Below, one piece after another: positions 14,700 to 24,289 of a stretch of DNA of 38,413 nt. The translations under genes were made by a program, and so were the position numbers. The notes beneath the pieces were generated by a model. It worked only from the letters and a program-made list of their open reading frames with translations. It searched no databases and was not told where the DNA came from. How positions within the stretch are numbered: the stretch's first letter is position 1; each line of letters begins with the position of its first letter. Origin of the DNA: Verrucomicrobiia bacterium (GTDB lineage Bacteria; Verrucomicrobiota; Verrucomicrobiia; Limisphaerales; UBA11358); the NCBI GenBank assembly GCA_030038175.1, contig JASHPN010000159.1:1-38413 (forward strand), in the 5' to 3' direction.

Positions 14700-15068
14700 T
14701 CACCGCGTGCGCGAATACTCAAAAATCGAATCCATCGTGGCGCCGTTGACGTTGACGGCCTGGAAGGTCCAGACCGGGTGCGGCATCAGGCGCGGATCAT
14801 AGGAACTGAGGTTCGGGACAATATAAAATCCACGCTCGACCTCAGCATCGCGATACAAGGCGACGACGATATTGCCGTGGTCTTGATAGACTTGCAGGGG
14901 CTTTAAATTGGCTATGGCCGGCGCCACCGGCGGACCGTTAAGCGCTAATTGATCCGCCGCAATGACCAGTTCCTCGTATTTTTGCTGTGACAAATGTGGA
15001 ACCGGACCCGTGCTGGCGCATCCGCAAAGGCAGAAGGCGCCGAAAACAAGTAAAATGATACTGCGCAT
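14700..15068 (-). CDS. Putative lipoprotein, unknown function
   Basis: 122 aa from the ATG at 15068; a start further out at 15110 would put 14 extra residues before the signal peptide. It has a signal sequence MRSIILLVFGAFCLCG with the lipobox LCGC (Cys17 as the lipidated residue), so it is probably attached to a membrane. The mature part is mainly beta-predicted (LQVYQDHGNIVVALYRD, ERGFYIVPNLSSYDP), and no family was recognised. It lies 3' of the response-regulator gene on the same strand with a 54-nt gap and may be in the same transcript. Confidence 0.65.
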   Translation of the reverse strand: MRSIILLVFGAFCLCGCASTGPVPHLSQQKYEELVIAADQLALNGPPVAPAIANLKPLQVYQDHGNIVVALYRDAEVERGFYIVPNLSSYDPRLMPHPVWTFQAVNVNGATMDSIFEYSRTR

Positions 15069-15122
15069 ATTTTTACCCGCCAAGCTCGCCGGAACGAGTG
15101 GAGGATTCAAGACAAAAGGCTC

Positions 15123-15770
15123 TTATTCTTCCGGCAAGGGGGTTTCCCAATCCGGATAGATTTCCGGACGAAGCTGGCCGCGGCGGATCAACTCCTGCAA
15201 ATCGCGGATGATCGTCCGGCGCGCGACTTTGAATTCACGCGCCAGGGCAGAGATATTCGGACGCTCGCTCGACGTTCCAACGAGTTCAACAATCCGATTT
15301 TGGCGGCTCAAACGGTCCGTCGAACGGCTGAACAATTCAAGCACATCCACACGGCGGGAGCGCTCAAGCGCCTCAAACTGCCGGATGACTTCGGAATCGC
15401 CACATTCGGCCAGAGCAACGGCGATGGTCTTGCGGAGCTCATGAACGTCCAGCGGTTTTGGCAGACAGTAATGAGCGCGGCGCGGCCCCTGCAACGCGGC
15501 GAGCTGCTGGCGGACTTCGAGCGCGCCCGAAATAATGATAATGGGAACGTGCGGCAACAGTTGTTTAAACTCCGGCAGGAAGCTCAGACCCAATTCTCCT
15601 TCCGCCAGCACATGGTCAAGAATGAGCAACGCCGGAGGATCACCCGATATTTTCTTGAGCGCCTCAGTCCCGCTGGCGGCGCGCGTCAGCCGGTATTGGC
15701 GCAATGCCTCCTCGTAAATTTCATACTGAAAATCGTCGTCCTCGATAATGAGAATATGCGCGAGTTGCAT
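15123..15770 (-). CDS. Response regulator with receiver and winged-HTH-like output
   Basis: 215 aa. The receiver domain spans about 4-122: acidic pocket Glu10/Asp11/Asp12, phospho-acceptor Asp52 (LLILDHVL), Ser81 in place of the switch Ser/Thr, and Lys105 (LPKPLD). The C-terminal part (about 150-205) contains NISALAREFKVARRTIIRDL, a helix-turn-helix of the DeoR/HTH_11 kind. It therefore likely binds DNA, though it is not of the OmpR or NarL class. It lies 6 nt after the propeller kinase and is evidently its partner. Confidence 0.88.
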   Translation of the reverse strand: MQLAHILIIEDDDFQYEIYEEALRQYRLTRAASGTEALKKISGDPPALLILDHVLAEGELGLSFLPEFKQLLPHVPIIIISGALEVRQQLAALQGPRRAHYCLPKPLDVHELRKTIAVALAECGDSEVIRQFEALERSRRVDVLELFSRSTDRLSRQNRIVELVGTSSERPNISALAREFKVARRTIIRDLQELIRRGQLRPEIYPDWETPLPEE

Positions 15771-15776
15771 AGGACA

Positions 15777-18700
15777 TCATTCCTTTCCTGGCGGGTGGCA
15801 ATTTAAGACGGGCAAAATGAGCGTAAAAGTACTCCCCCGTCCCACGACGGTTTGGACGGCAAGCCCGGCGTTCATTTTTTTCGCCAGCTCATAAACCATG
15901 GAAAGACCCAGGCCGGTGCCGCGTTTGCTGGAAAGCGCTTTGGTCGTAAAAAAAGGTTCGAATATCCGGGGTATGATTTCCGGCGCAATGCCGCCGCCGA
16001 TATCGCGCACGGAAATCAAAACAAATGATCCGGCCGGCGCCGGCGCGAGAAAAATATCCACCGGAAGTATTTCGCCAACCGACGTCGTCAGAATAATTTC
16101 CTTTTTTCCAACCATCGCTTCCGCGGCGTTAAAAATGAAATTCAGCAGGATTTGCTGAATAAATTCCCGCGGCGCGAATAGCTCGGGAAGTTTTTCGGAG
16201 CGGTCAAATTTGACCTCCACTTCGCGCAAAAAACGGTCGCCCAACAGTTTCATCGTATCGGCCACCACGCCGTTGGCGTCGCACGCCGCCGGAATCGCGT
16301 CCGAGCCACGGCTGAATCCCAGCATGGCGTCCACAATTTCCGCGCCCTGCTGCACCACCGTCTTAATGCGGGCGGCGCGAATGCGAATTTTTTCCGGCTG
16401 GTCCGTGTTGTCCTCGATAATTTGCGCGGAACCTTTGATGATGGAGAGAATATTGTTAAAATCGTGCGCGATTCCGGCGGCGAGCGCGCCCAGGGCGTTC
16501 ATTTTCTGGCTGTGCAGCAGTTCGCGAGTGGCGATTTCCAGTTCACGCGTGCGTTCAGCGACCTTTTTTTCAACGGCGGCATGACTTAAAAGAAGCTGGC
16601 GATGCCGATTCAGGGCAAGAGCGGCGAAAAAGATCGCGATGCCCAGGCCCAATGTCAAAGCCACCCACAGGCGAAGTTCACGGAACCAGGGTACACTCAC
16701 GGTAAATTCAAGGGTTGCGGGCACCGGCTCAAGGTTGCCGGCCGGATCCATCGCACGGGCTTGAAAATAATGCCGCCCGGCGCCAAGTCCGGGAAATGAC
16801 AGCGTTGATACCTCCCGGAAAGGCGACCAGTCATGTTGGTCCAATTGGTAGGAATACATGAGCCGCCATGGCGGCAAAAATTTCCATTTGTCCCGCCCGT
16901 CCAAAAGCAGATTCAAAGTGCCGCCTTCGGACAACCGGTTATTTTCACCGGCCACCTGGCGCACAAACGTTTTAGGCGGTTCAGGGTCTGCTTCCGGATG
17001 AAAAACGCTCAAGCCCCGCCCGGCCGCCGCCCAAATTTCCCCGTTCTCGTCTTCGCAGACCGCATGGACCGGGCCGCTCGGAAAATTTTCGTCACCGTTA
17101 TTTTCCAGCCATGTCTCTTTATAATATCGAAACAAGCCGCCATTCGAAGCCAGCCACAGACTGCCATCACGGCCTGCCCGGAGCGAATTAATGTGATTAA
17201 ACCTCAATTGCAGCACCCAACTGGTTCCATCAAATTGCCAAAGCTCTTCCGTCGTCGCGCAATAAATTTTTCCATCTGCGGTTTCCGCAAAATCAATCGC
17301 CCCTTCCGGTGATGCCTGATTGCGCGAATCAAAGCGCCGCCACTGGTCGTTATGGCGCCAGAGCACTTCCGATTGGCCGCCCAGCCAAAGGTCGCCGTTG
17401 CGAGCGGCGAAGAGCTTCGCAAACACGTCATCCGAGGCAATGACGGACGGCGCATTTTTCCACCGGAAAAAGCTCCCGTCATATTCCTCAAAATAATGGT
17501 TGGTTCCTGATATCCAAAGACACACGTTGCCGTCCGGCAGCCATCCTAAAGCCACGGACCGTTCTCCCCGGGGCAACACAGATTTATAAGAACCGATCTC
17601 CGGTTGAAATTGAAACAGGCCGTCACCCGCCTGGACGAGCAGCGGCGCATTCGCCCTGGGAAACAACCCTCCAACTGCCTTCGATTTTTGCCATGAAAAT
17701 GGCAATGAAAACTGGTGGTCCCGGCCATTCTCCAAAATATGCAAGAACTCGTCGGTAACAAAATACAAACGGCCATCAGGACGCGCCGACATACTATGGA
17801 CCGGCGAATCCGGTTCCCCGACCGGCTCAGGTTGTTGCCAAAGCGCCGGGGAACCGCGAATCAGCCCGTCGGAAGTTGCGAGCCAGAAGCAGCCGTCCGG
17901 CTCGAGAGCCACGTCGAACAATTGGCCCGCCGAGATGTCATTGTCTTCGATCCAATTGGTTTGGGTGTCGTCCCATTGAAAGATGGCCTGGCCGGTGCCG
18001 GCCCAATACGTCCGCGCGGGACCGCGCCACGCACATAAAAGCTTTCCAGAACCAAAGGGGCGGACATTCCAATTGCGTCCGTCGTACGTGGCCGCTTCAT
18101 CCCGGTGGCTCGAGGCAGACTCTGCAATCAAGGTAATACCGCCGTCATTGTCGGGTTCCGGGAGGCGAAACTTTTCAAGAGACAGCGATTGCGGAGGGAC
18201 AAATTCCCGCCATGGGGTGTCCGCGCCAACGTTGCGGGCGAGGCCCGCGGCTTTAGCCGCGCCATCCACACCACAAATCCAAAGTCCTCCATCCGGCGAA
18301 AAGGCCATCCCCGTAAAGCGGCCGATTGTCCCCTGGTCCGCGCTTCGCAACGTCAGACAACGTCCTGGTTCATCGGCGGAAAATTCCATCAGCCGGTCCG
18401 GAAGCAGGAAAAGCACGCAACCCTGCCGAATCGCAAGGAAGGGCACCGGGTTGGCCGAAGAGGCGATGTGGGACTGAAATGCCGCGCTGATTTCCGGAAC
18501 GGGATGAACCCGCCAGGTTCCGTCTTTCCATTCCCGGAGGCCGTGGAAATCCAAAGCCCATCGCTGTCCGCCGGGACTTTCGCAAATCCGGCCCATAAAC
18601 CCTGTTGGCGCCTCAAAATTGGCGATCGAATATCCATTGAGTTCCGATGCGCCCCCAGTCCTGGGATTTGCCGCAATTAATCTACCCTGCGGCGTAAACG

Positions 18701-18845
18701 AGATGCATTGGTAAAGCGGCTCAGAAAGTCCGTCCGCGGTCCCGAAAACACTCCAATGCATGGCGCTTTGCCCGAATGCCGCCCAGGCAAGCGCAAAAAA
18801 TGCCACTGCGGAAATGATGAACCTTCGTTTCAATGCGATCGCCAT
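15777..18845 (-). CDS. Beta-propeller hybrid-type sensor histidine kinase
   Basis: 1022 aa from the ATG at 18845 (TTG at 18851 possible). Order: signal peptide (RRFIISAVAFFALAWAAFG), then a periplasmic two-component-regulator propeller (about 28-640) with many repeats of the 'dGslWlas..GlfrY' kind. A Y_Y_Y domain follows (about 645-712: MYSYQLDQHDWSPF), then one membrane helix (about 720-745) and a dimerisation domain with phospho-acceptor His794 (AGIAHDFNNIL). Last is the HATPase domain: N-box near Asn906 (FNAAEAM), G1 box DIGGGI, F-box FEPFFTTK and G2 GTGLGLSM. It lacks a receiver, so phosphate passes to the response regulator 6 nt downstream. The ligand is likely extracellular, perhaps a glycan as in related systems (inference). 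Confidence 0.93.
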   Translation of the reverse strand: MAIALKRRFIISAVAFFALAWAAFGQSAMHWSVFGTADGLSEPLYQCISFTPQGRLIAANPRTGGASELNGYSIANFEAPTGFMGRICESPGGQRWALDFHGLREWKDGTWRVHPVPEISAAFQSHIASSANPVPFLAIRQGCVLFLLPDRLMEFSADEPGRCLTLRSADQGTIGRFTGMAFSPDGGLWICGVDGAAKAAGLARNVGADTPWREFVPPQSLSLEKFRLPEPDNDGGITLIAESASSHRDEAATYDGRNWNVRPFGSGKLLCAWRGPARTYWAGTGQAIFQWDDTQTNWIEDNDISAGQLFDVALEPDGCFWLATSDGLIRGSPALWQQPEPVGEPDSPVHSMSARPDGRLYFVTDEFLHILENGRDHQFSLPFSWQKSKAVGGLFPRANAPLLVQAGDGLFQFQPEIGSYKSVLPRGERSVALGWLPDGNVCLWISGTNHYFEEYDGSFFRWKNAPSVIASDDVFAKLFAARNGDLWLGGQSEVLWRHNDQWRRFDSRNQASPEGAIDFAETADGKIYCATTEELWQFDGTSWVLQLRFNHINSLRAGRDGSLWLASNGGLFRYYKETWLENNGDENFPSGPVHAVCEDENGEIWAAAGRGLSVFHPEADPEPPKTFVRQVAGENNRLSEGGTLNLLLDGRDKWKFLPPWRLMYSYQLDQHDWSPFREVSTLSFPGLGAGRHYFQARAMDPAGNLEPVPATLEFTVSVPWFRELRLWVALTLGLGIAIFFAALALNRHRQLLLSHAAVEKKVAERTRELEIATRELLHSQKMNALGALAAGIAHDFNNILSIIKGSAQIIEDNTDQPEKIRIRAARIKTVVQQGAEIVDAMLGFSRGSDAIPAACDANGVVADTMKLLGDRFLREVEVKFDRSEKLPELFAPREFIQQILLNFIFNAAEAMVGKKEIILTTSVGEILPVDIFLAPAPAGSFVLISVRDIGGGIAPEIIPRIFEPFFTTKALSSKRGTGLGLSMVYELAKKMNAGLAVQTVVGRGSTFTLILPVLNCHPPGKE

Positions 18846-18861
18846 TCTCAAATGCAGTCCG

Positions 18862-18890
18862 ATTATGCCGCATTATCCGCCGATTCCAAA
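18862..18890 (-). promoter_or_regulatory. Possible promoter of the propeller kinase operon
   Basis: On the minus strand: TTTGGA (18890-18885), 17-nt spacer, CATAAT (18867-18862), 16 nt before the ATG at 18845. The spacing is optimal, but the boxes are only moderate. Confidence 0.4.
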
Positions 18891-18971
18891 GTAGGCGCAA
18901 TCAAAACGGAGGGTGTGCGTCCAGACGCACACTTTACGGAATGGCCGCCAACCGGTATGAGAGAATGAATC

Positions 18972-19793
18972 GTGTGTCTGGAAATTCGAGAAAAAAACCC
19001 GAACGGCGCTCTCCATGAACCGGGTGGTTTTACGTTGATCGAATTGCTGATCGTGATTGCCATCATTGCCATTCTCGCGGCATTGCTTCTGCCGGTTCTT
19101 TCGTCGGCAAAACAAAAGGGGCAGGAAACGGCCTGCTTGAATAATCTCAAGCAACTCGAAGCCTGTTCCCTCGTCTATACGGACGACAACGGTTCCAAGT
19201 TCGTGCAAAATTTCCCACTCGCCAACCTTCCGACCACCACGAATAACTGGGCGCTTGGGAACATGACCATTCCCACCCAGGCCACGAATGCCAATTTGCT
19301 AACGCAGGGCGAATTGTTCCCTTACACCACGGAAACGGCTCTCTACCGCTGTCCGTCGGATCCCTCCCAAACCAACGGAACTCCGCGCGTCCGGAGCTAT
19401 TCAATGAACTGCTGGATAGGCAGCCGGGATATGAATGCCGGTGTCACCGGGATCCAGGCGGAGCCGGGTTATCGTACGTTTGTCATGGAAAATGAAACGG
19501 CGCTGATGGGAACAGCCAACCTTTGGACAATCGCCGATGAAAATGAGGCGACCATAGACGATGCATGGTGGCTGGTGACGATGAACAACAGCCTGCCGTT
19601 CGCCAGCTTTCCGGCCACGCGCCACGCCCGCGGCTACAACCTGAGCTTCGCCGACGGACATGTAGAACGCTGGAACCTGTTGGATCCGCATACGGTCTTG
19701 AATCCTTCGAAAGGAGTGCAGCAGCAAGTCACCTCTACCGACACGGATTGGCTCAGGCTCAAGCAGGCTTCGACCGTGCAATTGGGCCAATAG
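18972..19793 (+). CDS. Type II secretion pseudopilin-like protein with H-X9-DG tail
   Basis: 273 aa. The class III prepilin leader ends at GGF with the following hydrophobic helix [20 protein letters not shown]. The prepilin peptidase would cut after Gly19 and methylate the Phe. The C-terminal part contains [20 protein letters not shown], matching the H-x9-DG signature. This marks the large pseudopilin-like family expanded in Planctomycetota and Verrucomicrobiota. Its role is likely in a surface or secretion pseudopilus; many copies per genome make a specific function unclear. GTG 18972 is the only start after an in-frame stop, with GAGAGA a few bases upstream. It is divergent from the propeller kinase. 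Confidence 0.88.
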   Translation: MCLEIREKNPNGALHEPGGFTLIELLIVIAIIAILAALLLPVLSSAKQKGQETACLNNLKQLEACSLVYTDDNGSKFVQNFPLANLPTTTNNWALGNMTIPTQATNANLLTQGELFPYTTETALYRCPSDPSQTNGTPRVRSYSMNCWIGSRDMNAGVTGIQAEPGYRTFVMENETALMGTANLWTIADENEATIDDAWWLVTMNNSLPFASFPATRHARGYNLSFADGHVERWNLLDPHTVLNPSKGVQQQVTSTDTDWLRLKQASTVQLGQ

Positions 19794-19893
19794 ATGGCGC
19801 GGAACGGTGACCGGCAATTCAAAGAAACACCCGGGCGGTAGAGCGCATATTGCCATGACCAGGACATTGCGTTAACATTTCCGAATAATCACC

Positions 19894-22290
19894 ATGAAGA
19901 CGAATACCCGAAACGAATGGTATTGGTTGGGCCGGGATTTGGTCTCAACGGCTATTTTATTAGCGGGCATGTGGGCAAAAGGACAATATTTACGGGCGCT
20001 TTTTCGTCCGTCTTTCCTTGTTCTGGCGCTGATCGCACCGTCAGTCTGCCACGCGCAATTGGTGGCCGACAGCCAGACGAACGTTTTAGACGGCGCGGTC
20101 ACAAATATTTTGGCCGCTCTCACCGTTGGCACGAATGGTTCCTGGACGGTGCTCGTTGTCTCCAATGCTGCCGCGGTAACAGCCACAGATGGCGTCATCA
20201 TTGGGGAAAATGCCTCAGCCCAAAGCAATCGGGTGATTGTAACCGGCAGCGGCTCGCTTTTGAATTGCACCGCCGGATTTTACGTCGGAGAGAATGGTTC
20301 GGCCAACGAACTGGATGTTCTTAACGGTGGCGCGGTTAACGGTGGTTCCGGCACGGTTGGGTATTATAGCAGCAACAATATCGTTTTGGTTTCGGACCCC
20401 GGCTCTTTATTAAATTGCAGCCTCACTGTGGGAGGCGGTCCAGGCAATTTCCTGGTAATAACGAATGGCGGCACGGTCAACTCGTCGTTGAACTATATTG
20501 GCTACGGTTCCGGCGGAAGCAACTGCGTCCTTATTACGGGCGCCGGTTCAAGCTGGAATAGCCGCGACTCTGTTAATTTGGGCTATGGGGGCAACGGAGA
20601 TCAATTGAATGTGGTCAGCGGCGGCAGTTTCGTTACTTCCAACACTCTCGATATCGGCCTGGGTGGCAACTCCTGCACATTCACCGCAGCCGACCCCGGC
20701 TCGTCTGCCCAATGCCAGAATTTTTGGGCAAATTACGATGTCTTCAACAGCCACGGCTGCCAGTGCATCGTCAGCAATGGAGCGACATTGGCGGTTACAT
20801 CCGGGTCAGTCATTGGCGCTTTCACAGAAGCAATTGTCACTGGCGCGGGTTCAGTCTGGACCAACACCGGTTATTTCGATTTCACAGGCCAAACCTTGTC
20901 CATTGCAGCCGGCGGATGGCTTGAAGATAACGACGCCGACATTGGGGCACAGAGCAACCTCGTCGTTGTGACAGGGACAAATTCACTTTGGAATACCCTG
21001 GATGAAATGAACGTAGAAGGTGACGCTGAGCAACTGCTCATCACTAATGGCGGAGTGGTAGCCGACAGCATCGGCCAAATAGAAAATGACGATTACGTGC
21101 TTGTCTCCGGCATCGGTTCGCTCTGGACAAACCTTCAGCTTAATCTCCAGGGGAGCAACAACACGCTGGTGGTGGCTGACGGCGGCGAGGTTACCGCCGC
21201 ATTCATCGCCCTCAACAATAACAGTTTGATGGCCGTTGTAGATTCAGGCGTCCTGCAAACCTACCTGAGCACCAACCTGGGCGGAAGCGACGGATTGGTT
21301 GTCGAAGACGATAGCCAATTGGTCGTTAGCAACGGAGCGGTCGTGAATGTGGGATCTCTTAGTGTTTCGGGCAATGGAGCCATTACAATTGATGGCGGTA
21401 CGACGACGGTCAGTGACGCATCCCTGGGGAGTCCGGATTCGCTGGTGGTTAATGCGGGATTATTCAGCAGCGGCCACGCTCTCGACATAGGGCAAACAAA
21501 CACCATTGTGTTGAACGGGGGCACGATACAAGCAGCAGGTATGGGTTCCGATGGACCAGCAGTAACGAATTTCGAGCCGCTGGTTGTGGGTAACGGGATA
21601 AACCAGGCGACATTCCAAATGTGGTACAATGGATTTTTTTACGGCGGCTTCGTGGTTTCCAGCAATGCTTTGCTAACCGGTGAGACCCGAAACGGAAACA
21701 CGGTTTACGGAAGCGTCATTATTTGCGACGGCGGCTCTTTCGCACCAGACGGAGTGACCATCAACGGAGGGTTGTTCCTGAGCAAAGGCTGCACCACCAT
21801 TACGGAAGTGTGGCCGGCTTACGGATATTCCTACCCGACCAAAGGACTGACGAACGTGAATTACGGCGGCACGTTGCAACTGACCAATCTCGGTGGCGTA
21901 TTTACCGCGGGACAAACCTTCCAATTATTCTCCTCCAGCCAGTATGGCGGCGCATTCACTGATTTGGTTCCAGCCTCGCCTGGCGCCGGTCTGCGATGGG
22001 ACACGAACGAGCTGATCGTGGACGGTGTTTTGCGCGTCGAATCCACTACGCCGCCTAGACCGGCTTTTGCCGGCACGGCCGTCACTTCAGACGGGCGTTT
22101 GGTGCTTTCAGCAACCGGCGGCATCGCTTTCGATCCCGGTTACCTTTATTCAACAACCAATCTCTCTCTGCCATTTGGCCAATGGGACTGTATCACCACG
22201 AATTATTTTGATATCAACGGCACAACCACTGTTACCAACACCATTATTCCGTGCGAGCCACAGAGATATTATCTGTTGCGGGCCAATTGA
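19894..22290 (+). CDS. Exported repetitive beta-solenoid-like protein
   Basis: 798 aa. The long N-terminal leader ends in a hydrophobic stretch (about 36-50, SFLVLALIAPSVCHA) with likely cleavage before QLVADS. About 55-600 consists of degenerate repeats of 20-45 residues built on phrases such as 'VVTGTNSLWNT', 'LLITNGGVVADS' and 'VLVSGIGSLWTN'. These are the passenger-type repeats associated with autotransporter/PEP-CTERM surface proteins. The C-terminal domain (about 730-798: YLYSTTNLSLPFGQW to QRYYLLRAN) is the tail seen on other exported proteins here. There is no outer-membrane barrel, so it is not a classical autotransporter. It could be an adhesin or surface layer component. No Shine-Dalgarno; a weak promoter is TTGCCA (19850-19855), N17, TAACAT. 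Confidence 0.7.
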   Translation: MKTNTRNEWYWLGRDLVSTAILLAGMWAKGQYLRALFRPSFLVLALIAPSVCHAQLVADSQTNVLDGAVTNILAALTVGTNGSWTVLVVSNAAAVTATDGVIIGENASAQSNRVIVTGSGSLLNCTAGFYVGENGSANELDVLNGGAVNGGSGTVGYYSSNNIVLVSDPGSLLNCSLTVGGGPGNFLVITNGGTVNSSLNYIGYGSGGSNCVLITGAGSSWNSRDSVNLGYGGNGDQLNVVSGGSFVTSNTLDIGLGGNSCTFTAADPGSSAQCQNFWANYDVFNSHGCQCIVSNGATLAVTSGSVIGAFTEAIVTGAGSVWTNTGYFDFTGQTLSIAAGGWLEDNDADIGAQSNLVVVTGTNSLWNTLDEMNVEGDAEQLLITNGGVVADSIGQIENDDYVLVSGIGSLWTNLQLNLQGSNNTLVVADGGEVTAAFIALNNNSLMAVVDSGVLQTYLSTNLGGSDGLVVEDDSQLVVSNGAVVNVGSLSVSGNGAITIDGGTTTVSDASLGSPDSLVVNAGLFSSGHALDIGQTNTIVLNGGTIQAAGMGSDGPAVTNFEPLVVGNGINQATFQMWYNGFFYGGFVVSSNALLTGETRNGNTVYGSVIICDGGSFAPDGVTINGGLFLSKGCTTITEVWPAYGYSYPTKGLTNVNYGGTLQLTNLGGVFTAGQTFQLFSSSQYGGAFTDLVPASPGAGLRWDTNELIVDGVLRVESTTPPRPAFAGTAVTSDGRLVLSATGGIAFDPGYLYSTTNLSLPFGQWDCITTNYFDINGTTTVTNTIIPCEPQRYYLLRAN

Positions 22291-22338
22291 TTCCTTTTTC
22301 CTTTTTAATTTTTCCTTTTTCACTGTTAATCTGCGCGG

Positions 22339-23595
22339 GTGAGCATTCTCGATGAATTGAAATGGCGCGGCCTGATCGCCGATTGCACGGACACGGCGGA
22401 ATTGACCAAACGAATTTCTTCGCCCGTGACGCTCTATTGCGGCTTCGACCCGACGGCGGACAGCCTGCACGCGGGCAACCTGGTTCCCCTGCTCGCATTG
22501 CGCCGATTTCAACTGCTCGGCCATCATCCCATTGCCGTCGCCGGGGGCGCGACGGGGTCGATCGGCGATCCGAGCGGAAAGACGCAGGAGCGGCAGTTGC
22601 TGACGAAGGAAGTTTTGCTCGGAAACATCGCGCGCGTGAAAGTGCAGTTGGCAAAACTCCTGGATTTTGAAACGAAACAAAATGCCGCGCGCCTGGTGGA
22701 CAACGCGAGTTGGACGGAAAACATCTCATTTCTCGATTTCCTGCGGGACATTGGAAAACATTTTTCAGTGAATCAAATGGCGGCCAAGGAAAGCGTGCGG
22801 GCACGCATGGAAGACCGCGAAAGCGGCATCAGCTACACGGAGTTCAGTTACATGCTGCTGCAGGCGTTTGACTTTTTCGTGCTGGCGCGCGACGCCAATT
22901 GCGAACTCCAAATCGGCGGCAGCGATCAGTGGGGCAATATCACGGCAGGTATTGATCTCTGCCGCAAGAAACTGGGAAAAACGGTCTTTGGCCTGACCCT
23001 GCCGCTGATCACCAATGCCGACGGCACCAAGTTCGGGAAAACCGAGGCCGGCGCCATTTGGCTGGACCCGAATAGAACCAGCGAAAAGGATTTCTTTCAG
23101 TTTTGGATGCGCACGGATGACCGGGACGTGGAGCGATATTTGAAATTTTTCACATTTCTGCCGGAAAGCCAGATTGGTGAAATTGTCAAAACCCACACAC
23201 AAGCTCCCGAGCGCCGCGTGGCACAGCGGGAATTGGCCAGGGCCGTGACGGCCCTGATTCATGGCGGGCCAGTGGCCGAGCGCGAGACGGAAGCGATTGA
23301 CGCCTATTCCGGAAAGATTTCCGGGGCCAAATTGATCGAGCATTTTCCGAAGAAAGAATTTCCGAAGGCAAATTTGGACGGAGACGGAACCACCCTGATT
23401 GAGCTGCTGGTTCATGCCGGGCTGGCGGCGTCCAAATCACAAGCCCGGCAACTTATCACCGGGGGCGGGATCGAAGTGAATGGCGAACGAGTGGCCGATT
23501 TCAATCGGAAAGTCACCGTGGCGGACATTCGCCACGACAAATTCATCGAGCTTCAGAAAGGCAAGAAGACGCATCTGCTGATCGTGCCGGTCTAA
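22339..23595 (+). CDS. tyrS: Tyrosyl-tRNA synthetase
   Basis: 418 aa, normal for bacterial TyrRS, which charges tRNA-Tyr in the cytoplasm. It has the class I signatures HAGN (44-47, the HIGH motif) and KFGKT (231-235, the KMSKS motif). The tyrosine pocket GGSDQWGN is near 193-200. The C-terminal S4 RNA-binding domain (about 352-415) contains SKSQARQLITGGGIEVNG. Start is GTG at 22339 with no strong ribosome site, preceded by a T-rich stretch. ribH begins immediately after the stop, so the two are co-transcribed. Confidence 0.96.
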   Translation: MSILDELKWRGLIADCTDTAELTKRISSPVTLYCGFDPTADSLHAGNLVPLLALRRFQLLGHHPIAVAGGATGSIGDPSGKTQERQLLTKEVLLGNIARVKVQLAKLLDFETKQNAARLVDNASWTENISFLDFLRDIGKHFSVNQMAAKESVRARMEDRESGISYTEFSYMLLQAFDFFVLARDANCELQIGGSDQWGNITAGIDLCRKKLGKTVFGLTLPLITNADGTKFGKTEAGAIWLDPNRTSEKDFFQFWMRTDDRDVERYLKFFTFLPESQIGEIVKTHTQAPERRVAQRELARAVTALIHGGPVAERETEAIDAYSGKISGAKLIEHFPKKEFPKANLDGDGTTLIELLVHAGLAASKSQARQLITGGGIEVNGERVADFNRKVTVADIRHDKFIELQKGKKTHLLIVPV

Positions 23596-23601
23596 GTGAT
23601 T

Positions 23602-24081
23602 ATGTTAACACGTGTTAAAAACAAAAAAGGCGCCGCACACCACGGCACGTTTGCCATCGTCGCATCGCGCTACAATGCCCGATATGTGGACGGGATGACG
23701 CGGGCCGCCCGCAAGACGCTGTCCGGCGCGGGAGCGCAAGTGCAAATTGTCCGCGTGCCGGGCGCTTATGAAATTCCCGTCGTGGCCGCAAAACTGGCGC
23801 GTCTCTCATCCGATGATCATGAGCTTTCGGCCATTATTTGCCTGGGCGTCATTTTGCGCGGCGAAACCGTGCATGCCGCGCACATTGGCGAAGCCGTCAG
23901 CCAGGCACTGATGCAAATCCAATTAGAGTATGGCGTTCCGGTGATCCACGAAGTGTTGCTTTTGGAGAATCAGGCACAGGCGCAAAAACGCTGCCTGGAT
24001 CCGCGCCACAACCGCGGGACCGAGGCGGCCCAAACCGCCCTGGAAATGGCGCGGGTGATGGAAGGTCTCGGGCGTTCTTAG
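23602..24081 (+). CDS. ribH: 6,7-dimethyl-8-ribityllumazine synthase
   Basis: 159 aa from the ATG at 23602; a GTG abutting the tyrS stop at 23596 would add two residues. It catalyses the penultimate step of riboflavin synthesis. Family motifs: substrate loop VPGAYEIP, LGVILRGETVH with the general-base His, then PVIHEVLLLEN and HNRGTEAAQTALEMARVM. The usual H-(F/Y)-D-(Y/H) after the catalytic His is HAAHI, a mild divergence. Other rib genes are not in the window. Confidence 0.93.
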   Translation: MLTRVKNKKGAAHHGTFAIVASRYNARYVDGMTRAARKTLSGAGAQVQIVRVPGAYEIPVVAAKLARLSSDDHELSAIICLGVILRGETVHAAHIGEAVSQALMQIQLEYGVPVIHEVLLLENQAQAQKRCLDPRHNRGTEAAQTALEMARVMEGLGRS

Positions 24082-24083
24082 CC

Positions 24084-24285
24084 CCGGAGCGCGACTGCCT
24101 GCCCCGCCGTAGCCTTTGGCGAAGGAGGGTGTCCCTTCTGCGGGAGCAGTCGCAGCGGGCACGTCTGGGATGCTTGCACAAAACGCGGAAGTTTAGGCTT
24201 CGTCGGGCTGCTGCGGCTGGTGCTGTCGCACCCAGCCGCGCTCCAGGCGCGCTTGAGCACACGTGAGGGCGCGTAGGTCCCCTGC
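24084..24285. repeat. Structured intergenic repeat after ribH
   Basis: GCGACTGC (24091-24098) pairs with GCAGTCGC (24146-24153). GCGGCTGG (24213-24220) pairs with CCAGCCGC (24232-24239). The end, CACGTGAGGGCGCGTAGGTCCCC, echoes the right end of the 6682-6827 element (CACGCGAGGGCGCGTACGCTCCCC is its counterpart; both are split here as near-matching blocks). GCCTTTGGCGAAGGAGGG is a common repeat phrase. No gene is supported. Confidence 0.65.
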
Positions 24286-24289
24286 GGTT

